NCBI GenBank assembly: GCA_902797925.1
Contig: CADBUT010000160.1
Location: 1-11,558, forward strand
Source: an uncultured Spirochaetaceae bacterium
GTDB taxonomy: Bacteria; Spirochaetota; Spirochaetia; Treponematales; Treponemataceae
Direction of reading: 5' to 3'
DNA length: 11,558 nucleotides
The translations under genes and the position numbers were made by a program. Below, piece after piece: positions 6,901 through 11,558 of this stretch (position 1 is its first letter; every line of letters begins with the position of its first letter). The notes beneath the pieces were generated by a model that saw only the letters and a program-made list of their open reading frames with translations, did not search any database and was not told the DNA's origin.

Positions 6901-7517
6901 TGGTCACGGAAAGCCTTAACAGCATCCATGTTGCACATTTCCTTGAGGTCTGCATAATCCCAAGTTTCAATCTTCTGAATTTCATGTGATGTGCGGAAAC
7001 CGTCGAAGAAGTTGAGGAATGGAACTTTGCCTTCAATTGCTGCAAGGTGAGCAACCGGAGCCAAATCCATAACTTCCTGCGGGTTAGATTCTGCGAGCAT
7101 TGCAAAACCTGTCTGGCGGCAGGCATATACGTCAGAATGATCGCCGAAGATGTTCAAAGACTGGCTGGCAACACAACGTGCTGAAACATGGAAAACGCCA
7201 GGAAGCTGTTCACCGGCAATTTTGTACATGTTAGGAATCATCAAAAGAAGACCCTGCGAAGCGGTGAATGTTGTTGTCAATGCACCGGCTGCGAGAGAAC
7301 CGTGTACTGTACCGGCTGCGCCTGCTTCTGATTCCATTTCGATAACTTTTGTCTGTGTACCGAAAATGTTCTTCTGACCGTTTGCAGACCACTGGTCAAC
7401 AAAGTCGGCCATTGGTGAAGACGGTGTGATAGGGTAGATGCCGGCAACTTCAGTAAATGCATAAGCTACGTGAGCTGCTGCCTGGTTACCGTCCATCGAC
7501 TGTTTTTTTCTGGACAT
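3978..7517 (-). CDS. nifJ: Pyruvate:ferredoxin (flavodoxin) oxidoreductase
   Basis: The enzyme converts pyruvate and CoA to acetyl-CoA and CO2 while reducing ferredoxin or flavodoxin. It is a cytoplasmic, oxygen-sensitive core enzyme of anaerobic fermentation. The 1179-residue length matches the single-chain homodimeric form. Visible features in order are YPITPSSP (28-35) with the pyruvate-contacting Thr31, MESEAGAAG (61-69), Arg114, the GGDGTVGANK loop (427-436), and two ferredoxin-like 4Fe-4S motifs (Cys697, 700, 703, 707 and Cys752, 755, 758, 762). The proximal-cluster cysteines are Cys818, 821, 846 and 1079, and the thiamine-diphosphate motif is GGDGWAYDIGYGG (969-981) with SNTGGQ (1003-1008). 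All catalytic and cluster residues are present, so the gene looks intact. A strong AGGAGG precedes ATG 7517. Codon choice favours C-ending AAC, TTC, ATC and TAC, unlike its neighbours, which fits high expression. It appears monocistronic, with its own leader and terminator. Confidence 0.98.
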   Translation of the reverse strand: MSRKKQSMDGNQAAAHVAYAFTEVAGIYPITPSSPMADFVDQWSANGQKNIFGTQTKVIEMESEAGAAGTVHGSLAAGALTTTFTASQGLLLMIPNMYKIAGEQLPGVFHVSARCVASQSLNIFGDHSDVYACRQTGFAMLAESNPQEVMDLAPVAHLAAIEGKVPFLNFFDGFRTSHEIQKIETWDYADLKEMCNMDAVKAFRDHALNPNHPAMRGSHENGDVFFQHREACNSVYIDLPAVVKKYMAKINVKLGTNYDLFNYYGAKDADRVIVAMGSFCDVAEEVIDYLNAKGEKVGLIKVRLYRPWVSEAFLDKLPKTCKKLAVLDRTKEPGSLGEPLFLDVATTLREAGLSDIKLCGGRYGLGSKDTPPSSVFAVYTELAKDSPKARFTLGIVDDVTNLSLPEVKPAPITAAAGTVECKFWGIGGDGTVGANKDSTKIIGDHTDKFIQAYFQYDSKKTGGITISHLRFGDKPIKSPYYINQADFVACHNQSYILKGYKMVQDVKKGGTFLINCQWDDKELEKNLPAEAKRYIAENNITLYTIDAVDIATKIGLGKRTSTVLQSAFFKLANVLPAEEAIKYMKEKVTAKFSKKGQDVVDMNHKAIDQGAGALHKVEVPASWKDAKDDGKKAKLEGEAKTVAMVEKLMNPIALMDGDSLPVSAFKDCADGQFELGASAYEKRGTAVNVPKWDAAKCIQCNNCAFVCSHATIRPYLLSDAEIKAAPAGLVAVDTKPKPGAYKYTMSVSPLDCMGCGECVTVCPTKAIEMVPQESRLEEQPVWNYLVKNVSKKADSGYAETTVKGSQFNQPLLEFSGSCAGCAETSYARLITQLFGENMFISNATGCSSIWGGPAATCPYTINKDSKKGPAWANSLFEDNAEHGLGMYMGQKYIRDSLIAKLEEIAKGDKASASLKDAIAKFMETKDSTLANVEPTKVLISELEKLNCDCKNEILEKKDYLNKKSVWIMGGDGWAYDIGYGGLDHVLASGENVNVMVFDTEMYSNTGGQASKASNIGEVCQFAAAGKEVNKKSLAEIAMSYGYVYVAQIALGANPAQALKAIQEAEAYNGPSLIIGYAPCELHGVKGGMNHCQDEMKAAVAAGYWNLFSFNPALKAEGKNPFTLTSKPGDGSYQAFLANETRYSSLTRKFPERAEVLFKRNEETAKARYDHLLKLVELYK

Positions 7518-7520
7518 ATA

Positions 7521-7527
7521 TCCTCCT
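7521..7527 (-). promoter_or_regulatory. nifJ ribosome binding site
   Basis: The minus strand reads AGGAGGA immediately before TAT-ATG at 7517. It is the strongest Shine-Dalgarno in the window, matching the expectation of high NifJ output. Confidence 0.88.
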
Positions 7528-7573
7528 AAAAAAATAACTAAATAGAGTTAGAAAATACTGTATTGAAGTGACG

Positions 7574-7604
7574 AGTATAGAACGTTTAACATATTCTTAT
7601 ACAA
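7574..7604 (-). promoter_or_regulatory. Candidate nifJ promoter
   Basis: On the minus strand, TATACT (7579-7574) is a good -10. The nearest -35-like hexamer is TTGTAT (7604-7599), with a long 19-base spacer. The predicted leader is about 50 bases. The -35 is poor, so either an activator is involved or another promoter in this gap is used. Confidence 0.35.
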
Positions 7605-7778
7605 TTTACTTCCATATAGAAGAATTTGCAAGATGTGAGAATGATTTAAGCTTTGAATTTGAGAAAAAGTTTTAAAGAAATTTTGTATATTTTCCGAAAA
7701 TGGTTGCCCGATCCGGAAAGAAAAAGAGAAGAAACCTGAAACTATTTTGTTAAGCTCTGCCGGGAATAATGAAGTCTG

Positions 7779-8669
7779 TTATTTGTAAGTCTTTTCTATA
7801 TAGTCTTTTACACCGTTGATGCCGTTTTTGCACAATGCGCTTATAAGCGGGCGTGCAATCATAACCTGCTTTGCGCCGAAATAAGAAGCAACAAAAATAT
7901 CACGCTTTTTTCTTATACCGCCGTCAATCCAGATTTCGCCGCAATACTGCTCCAATGTCTTGTGCTGTTCTGCAAGAAAATCGATTGTGCTGCCTGTGCG
8001 GTTGTCTACTCTTCCGCCATGGTTAGAAATTGCAACAATATCCGGCTTAACTGCTTTTACAAGCTCTATGTCCTGTGTTGTAAAAATTCCTTTTAGTGCA
8101 AACGGAACTTTAAGAACACCGTTGACGTACTGCTTTATTTCACTCAAAAGTCCGGCATTCTTTTTTTCAAGACTGACAAGATTGCGCATTGTAAGAATAT
8201 TGTATGCGTCTATATCGATTCCGATTATTTCTGCAATGCCTGAAGCCCACTCTGCCCTTTCGATGATTTTTTTGTTCGCATAAGGCTTGATAAAGACGGC
8301 TGCTTTTGCCTTGTTTTTTTCAACAGCAGCTATTCCGCTTTTAAGCTTTACGTCAGGGCAGCCGTCACCTATGCTCAATGCAATATTTGCTCTGCAGCAT
8401 GCTTCTATAATGTCATAGTAGAATTCTTCTTCTACAGCGTAACCTACATTTTCAGAACCGCCGGTAATTGGGGCAAGTCTTATTGTCGGAGGGTTTAGTT
8501 TATAAAGTTCTTCGTCAGAAACATCGTTTCTTGGATAAATATCCCAGTCACTGCAATTAAGCTGAAAATTGATGTTCTTGCGGATTCCGCCTGTGCCGGG
8601 TAATTCTGAAATACAGCCTGTGCCTTTACATTCAGTACAAAAGTGACATTTTGGGGTAATTTTGCTCAT
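7779..8669 (-). CDS. FMN-dependent alpha-hydroxy-acid dehydrogenase-like protein
   Basis: This 296-residue TIM-barrel protein belongs to the FMN-dependent alpha-hydroxy-acid oxidase/dehydrogenase family, also related to type 2 isopentenyl-diphosphate isomerase. The active-site signature SNHGGR (215-220) supplies the usual catalytic His217 and Arg220. LKGI (192-195) carries the FMN-binding lysine, and DGGIR (249-253) and GAKQVMIARPL (265-275) are the C-terminal phosphate-binding strands. At the extreme N-terminus is a tight cysteine cluster, CHFCTECKGTGC (8-19: C-x2-C-x2-C-x4-C), followed by PGTGG. Similar cysteine headers occur, as I recall, in a subgroup of anaerobe proteins annotated alpha-hydroxy-acid oxidizing; a bound Fe-S cluster or zinc is inference. 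The substrate is unknown. The gene begins 42 bases after recR on the same strand without a clear ribosome site, so it is probably the last gene of the dnaX-ybaB-recR transcript. Confidence 0.8.
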   Translation of the reverse strand: MSKITPKCHFCTECKGTGCISELPGTGGIRKNINFQLNCSDWDIYPRNDVSDEELYKLNPPTIRLAPITGGSENVGYAVEEEFYYDIIEACCRANIALSIGDGCPDVKLKSGIAAVEKNKAKAAVFIKPYANKKIIERAEWASGIAEIIGIDIDAYNILTMRNLVSLEKKNAGLLSEIKQYVNGVLKVPFALKGIFTTQDIELVKAVKPDIVAISNHGGRVDNRTGSTIDFLAEQHKTLEQYCGEIWIDGGIRKKRDIFVASYFGAKQVMIARPLISALCKNGINGVKDYIEKTYK

Positions 8670-8711
8670 ATCTAGTCTATCGGCTTTTTTACAGGCTGCT
8701 TGAGCGCGTCT

Positions 8712-9305
8712 TTAACTGCCGAGCGAAATGCGGCCGCGGAAGCTTCTTTGAAGCGTCAGCTTGTCGGCATATTCAAGGTCGCCGCCGACCGGCAAGCCCG
8801 AAGCAAGGCGCGAAACGTTCACATGAAGCTCAGATAGCAGCTTCTGGGCGTATAGTGCCGTTGTGTCGCCTTCAACTGTCGGGTTTGTGGCAATTATGAC
8901 TTCCTGAATGTTCTCGCTTTTTACGCGCTCAATAAGCGAATTGAACGAAAGCTGTTCCGGGCCTATGCCTTCAAGCGGTGCAATTACGCCGCCAAGCACA
9001 TGAAAAAGCCCATGAAATTCGCGCGAAGCTTCGATTGTCTGCACGTCCTGCGGCTGCTCAACAACGCATAGAAGGCTTCTGTCGCGCAGCGGGTCTGTGC
9101 AGATGTCGCAAGTTTCTTTTTCGGTGTATGCGCCGCAAATCGGGCACGGGTGTATGCGCTCGTGCAACGTTAAAAGCTGCTGTGCAAGGTTTTGTGCGAA
9201 AGCTTCGTCAGACTTTAAAATATGAACTGCTATGCGTGCGGCGCTTTTTTTGCCGATGCCCGGCAGCCGCGAAAAAGATTCTGTAAGTTCTTCCAGTGCG
9301 TTCAT
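8712..9305 (-). CDS. recR: Recombination mediator protein RecR
   Basis: RecR works with RecO (and RecF) to load RecA onto SSB-coated single-stranded DNA during gap repair. The 197-residue length is normal. Visible features are the N-terminal helix-hairpin-helix LPGIGKKSAARIA (14-26), the zinc finger Cys54, Cys57, Cys66, Cys69 (CPICG ... CDIC), and a Toprim domain from about residue 78. The Toprim domain includes VVEQPQD (81-87), FHVLGG (101-106) and ATNPTVEGDTTA (139-150). The RecR-specific ASGLPVGGDLEYAD (168-181) follows. The ATG directly abuts the TAA stop of ybaB (zero bases between), which indicates translational coupling. It lies in the conserved dnaX-ybaB-recR order. The assignment is secure. 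Confidence 0.97.
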   Translation of the reverse strand: MNALEELTESFSRLPGIGKKSAARIAVHILKSDEAFAQNLAQQLLTLHERIHPCPICGAYTEKETCDICTDPLRDRSLLCVVEQPQDVQTIEASREFHGLFHVLGGVIAPLEGIGPEQLSFNSLIERVKSENIQEVIIATNPTVEGDTTALYAQKLLSELHVNVSRLASGLPVGGDLEYADKLTLQRSFRGRISLGS

Positions 9306-9623
9306 TTATGCGTTCAATCCCGGAATGTTCAAACCGCCGACCATCGGGCCGAGCTTTTCAGTGATTTCTTCTTTGATTTTAGCCAAAGCGTCCCTATGTG
9401 CGGCAATAATCAAATCCTGAAGCATCGGCACGTCGCGCGGGTCAACAGCTACAGGGTCTATTACAAGCGAGGTAATTTCCATCTGACCGTTTACCGTCAA
9501 TTTTACTATGCCGCCGCCAGAAGCGCCAGTCGCGGTCAATGTCTTAAGGTCTTCCTGCACCTTGCCGAACTGCTGCTGAAGATTCTGTGCGTTTTTTAAT
9601 AATTCAAATGGATTTATATTCAT
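9306..9623 (-). CDS. ybaB: YbaB/EbfC family nucleoid-associated protein
   Basis: This small DNA-binding protein forms 'tweezer'-shaped dimers and is encoded between dnaX and recR in many bacteria. I place the start at ATG 9623, giving 105 residues beginning MNINPFELLKNAQNLQQQFG. It is preceded by AGGAG five bases upstream, and the length is usual for the family. A longer reading from 9749 would add 42 residues read out of frame through the dnaX 3' end and is not credible. The N-terminal helix with QNLQQQFGKVQEDL and the family's ATGASGGGIVKLTVNGQMEITSLVID-type strand pattern are clear, as is the C-terminal KLGPMVGGLNIPG. It starts 19 bases after dnaX and abuts recR. Its exact cellular role, global nucleoid shaping or help to the neighbouring repair proteins, is not settled for the family. 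Confidence 0.95.
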   Translation of the reverse strand: MNINPFELLKNAQNLQQQFGKVQEDLKTLTATGASGGGIVKLTVNGQMEITSLVIDPVAVDPRDVPMLQDLIIAAHRDALAKIKEEITEKLGPMVGGLNIPGLNA

Positions 9624-9628
9624 AAATA

Positions 9629-9633
9629 CTCCT
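9629..9633 (-). promoter_or_regulatory. ybaB ribosome binding site
   Basis: The minus strand reads AGGAG, then TATTT, then ATG at 9623. It sits in the 19-base gap after dnaX and decides the ybaB start. Confidence 0.8.
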
Positions 9634-9642
9634 AGTTTTCTG

Positions 9643-11558
9643 TTACTGTGGAATCTGCTTTCCTTTAAAAACCTGACAGAGCAGGTTGACTTCATTCGGG
9701 ATATTTTCACTCTGCTGCTGTTCTGTATCTTCATGAGTCTTAAATTCAACGTCGAAAAGCACAGGCGAACCCTTCAGCTCAGAAAAAATTGAGCTTATGT
9801 ATTTTTTTTCAGATTCAATCTGATTTTTCAAGAACGGTTTGTCTATAAAGCATGTGATTTTATCGCCATTAAACGACCATTTGACAGCATTGAGCAGAGC
9901 CGTTCCAATCAGAGTCTTTTCGCTTGAAATGCGGTTTATAGCATCGTCAAGAAAACTGTCTGTGCTTGATTCGTCCTGCTCCGGCTGTGCCGGAACCGCC
10001 GGCCTGTTTTCAGATGGATCAAAGCTTTGAAGCGCAGATTCTAGATGCGGACTTTCTTCGTATGAATCATCTGAATCATCGTAGCTGCCATAGTCTTCTT
10101 CTGGCTGAAACGCTTCTGATGCTGCTGTGCCGAAATTCTGCATGGCTTGTGTCTGCTGGACAAATTGAGGAGCCGGCGCTTGCAGCGGCTTTTGCGCAAA
10201 TTCAGGCTTTGTTGCCTGAAATGCTGGCTGCTGGTCAGCTTGTGGATAAGTCTGCTGAAAACTGCTTTGCACGGCCGGCTTTTCAGCTTGAAACTGCTGG
10301 TTCTGTTTCGAGAAAGTGTTCTGATGCTTTTCTTGCAGAGCGCTTCCGGCGTTATCAAAAACAGCAGATGCCGCCTGCATGTTTATCTGCAAACTGCTCT
10401 GCATGGCAGGCGGTTTCGGTGCGGCAGGCTGTGCCGGTGGTGCTGAATGTGTTGTACTGAATACAGGCGGCTGCTCAATCTGCGGTGCTGGCTGATTTGG
10501 CTGCGGACGTGATTCTGCAATGTTGCGGCGTATCTGCTCAAACGGGTTTATGCTGTTCGGGGTGAATGCGGTTTCAGTATTGTGTCCGCTGAAACCGCTC
10601 CTGGATAAAGGGGCTGAGCCACCTTGGTTAAATCCCTGCGTCTGCGGCGGGTTCATTTTTGAGCCCGCTAACAGAAGGTTTCTTGCCGAATCAATTGCTG
10701 CCTTGACTTCAACTGGCGAAACATAGCCTGCAAGAAAGGCAAGCCTGGAAAGCGCAAGTTCAAGCTCAAACCGCGGCGAAAGCGAATAGCGTATATCGCG
10801 GTAAAGTTGAAGAAACATCGAAAGTGCCCTTTCGAGCTTGATTGAATCCCATGCTGCAAGAACTTTCTGTGAGAAGCGCGCGGCAGACTGCCCGATTAAA
10901 GACTCTTTTTTTACGCCGTTCTGAATTAATATAAGGCTTCTAAGATAATCTGAAAAATTAATGACGAACTGGTCGATTGAAACACCTGACTGCAAAACTT
11001 CGTCAAGCTTTTCGAGTGCAGTGCCGGTGTTGCCGTCAATAAAAAGCTCGCAAAGCTCGTTAAGCTTATCTACACCTGTAAGTCCAAGTTTGTCGCGGAT
11101 TTTTTCAAATGTTATGTGGTCGCCCGAAAAAGCTGCAACCTGGTCAAAAAGCGTGTAAGCATCGCGTACAGAACCGGTTGATTCGCGCGCAATCCAGTAA
11201 AGCGCTTCGTCATCAGCTTTTATGTTCATTTCTGCGGCGGCATCTGCAAGCAGACCTTTGACAATTTCAGGTGAAACAAGCCTGAAGTTGAACTGCTGAC
11301 AGCGGCTTTTTATTGTAGCCGGAACTTTGTGAAGTTCAGTCGTTGCAAAAATGAAAATTACATAAGGCGGCGGCTCTTCTATTGTTTTAAGCAGTGCATT
11401 AAAAGCGCTTGTAGAGAGCATATGAACTTCGTCAATTATATAAATTTTATAGCGTGAGCTGTTCGGTGGGAAAAGCACCTCATCTTTTATCTGGCGGACG
11501 TCGTTTACGCTTGTGTTAGAAGCACCGTCAATTTCAATAACGTCTAGATTTGTTCCGC
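9643..11558 (-). CDS. dnaX: DNA polymerase III subunit gamma/tau (5' end outside window)
   Basis: DnaX is the AAA+ motor of the clamp loader, which opens and loads the beta clamp and links polymerases in the replisome. The frame is open to the right edge; 637 residues are visible, and the first 70-80 (P-loop, zinc site) lie outside. The visible part opens with DVIEIDGASNTSVNDVRQIK, a DnaX hallmark. It continues with Walker B IYIIDEVHML (38-47), NALLKTIEEPP (53-63), sensor 1 FATTE (70-74) and the SRC arginine finger (84-86). Domains II/III follow to about residue 300. A Gln/Pro/Ala-rich linker of about 220 residues (302-526) contains an acidic EEDYGSYDDSDDSYEE patch. A C-terminal tau-type domain (LIGTALLNAVKWSF to the end) closes the protein. 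The GTG at 11478 is internal (Val), not a start. ybaB follows after 19 bases. Confidence 0.97.
   Translation of the reverse strand, partial: GTNLDVIEIDGASNTSVNDVRQIKDEVLFPPNSSRYKIYIIDEVHMLSTSAFNALLKTIEEPPPYVIFIFATTELHKVPATIKSRCQQFNFRLVSPEIVKGLLADAAAEMNIKADDEALYWIARESTGSVRDAYTLFDQVAAFSGDHITFEKIRDKLGLTGVDKLNELCELFIDGNTGTALEKLDEVLQSGVSIDQFVINFSDYLRSLILIQNGVKKESLIGQSAARFSQKVLAAWDSIKLERALSMFLQLYRDIRYSLSPRFELELALSRLAFLAGYVSPVEVKAAIDSARNLLLAGSKMNPPQTQGFNQGGSAPLSRSGFSGHNTETAFTPNSINPFEQIRRNIAESRPQPNQPAPQIEQPPVFSTTHSAPPAQPAAPKPPAMQSSLQINMQAASAVFDNAGSALQEKHQNTFSKQNQQFQAEKPAVQSSFQQTYPQADQQPAFQATKPEFAQKPLQAPAPQFVQQTQAMQNFGTAASEAFQPEEDYGSYDDSDDSYEESPHLESALQSFDPSENRPAVPAQPEQDESSTDSFLDDAINRISSEKTLIGTALLNAVKWSFNGDKITCFIDKPFLKNQIESEKKYISSIFSELKGSPVLFDVEFKTHEDTEQQQSENIPNEVNLLCQVFKGKQIPQ
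9979..10653 (-). other. Gln/Pro/Ala-rich low-complexity linker within dnaX
   Basis: This stretch encodes the disordered tether between the AAA+/collar part and the C-terminal tau domain. It is dominated by Gln, Pro, Ala and Ser with recurrent QAPAP-, QQxQ- and FQ-type words and no hydrophobic core. Linkers of this kind are common in tau proteins but vary greatly in length and sequence. Confidence 0.8.

Larger units (their letters stand above)
7518..7778 (-). other. nifJ upstream leader/intergenic region
   Basis: This 261-bp AT-rich stretch separates nifJ from the FMN-dehydrogenase-like gene on the same strand. I see no ORF, tRNA or convincing riboswitch. It must hold the nifJ promoter and perhaps the end of the upstream operon, although no clear stem plus U-tract was found after 7779. 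The short palindromic stretch TTTTCCGAAAA near 7690 and a distant CGGAAA do not form a convincing terminator. Confidence 0.6.

Noticed and set aside
7590..7635. Imperfect inverted repeat (ATTCTTATA / TATAGAAGAAT) upstream of nifJ as an operator
   Set aside because: The arms need an insertion to pair, and the AT-rich background makes such matches common.
9624..9749. Longer ybaB reading starting at 9749
   Set aside because: The extra 42 residues come from another frame of the dnaX 3' end; the ATG at 9623 has a proper AGGAG and gives the usual family length.
11476..11478. GTG at 11478 as a dnaX start
   Set aside because: The frame continues upstream to the window edge with the conserved DVIEIDGASNT stretch, so this is an internal valine.
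1..11558. CRISPR arrays, insertion sequences, tRNA or rRNA genes
   Set aside because: No regularly spaced repeats, transposase-like frames, tRNA cloverleaf or rRNA signatures were seen.

Overview
The window reads as ordinary chromosome of an anaerobic, fermentative bacterium. It encodes a single-chain pyruvate:ferredoxin oxidoreductase, a housekeeping dnaX-ybaB-recR cluster, galE and an AraC-type regulator. Base composition is moderate, and several genes have clear AGGAG-type ribosome binding sites. My best guess is a host-associated Treponema-like spirochaete. That rests on gene content and the general look of the proteins, not on a database match; a clostridial relative cannot be excluded.

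Layout, left to right. At 2-460 (+) lies the C-terminal part of a gene resembling the uncharacterised sce7726 family, running in from outside the window. It converges on a minus-strand gene (493-1341) that looks like a divergent member of the uracil-DNA glycosylase superfamily. Two similar palindromes flank that gene; the right-hand one is a good intrinsic terminator for galE (1476-2492, -). galE is divergent from an AraC-family regulator (2632-3921, +) whose N-terminal third resembles a degenerate methyltransferase/Rossmann domain. The regulator converges on the large nifJ gene (3978-7517, -), and a hairpin terminator for nifJ overlaps the regulator's last codons. A 261-bp leader separates nifJ from a minus-strand cluster. 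In transcription order this is dnaX (running in from the right edge, ending at 9643), ybaB (9306-9623), recR (8712-9305) and an FMN-dependent alpha-hydroxy-acid dehydrogenase-like gene with an N-terminal cysteine motif (7779-8669).

How the genes fit together. DnaX (clamp loader), YbaB/EbfC (nucleoid-associated) and RecR (recombination mediator) form the common replication/repair cluster, with gaps of 19 and 0 bases. The FMN enzyme follows 42 bases later and is probably cotranscribed. NifJ turns pyruvate into acetyl-CoA and reduced ferredoxin. The FMN enzyme could in principle feed it a 2-oxo acid, but that link is speculative. GalE interconverts UDP-hexoses for galactose use or envelope glycans, and the divergent AraC protein is a candidate regulator of it.

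I found no mobile element, CRISPR array, tRNA, rRNA or obvious new multi-gene system. The points most worth a second look are the methyltransferase-like/AraC fusion, the divergent glycosylase-like protein, the cysteine-rich FMN protein behind recR, and the paired palindromes.
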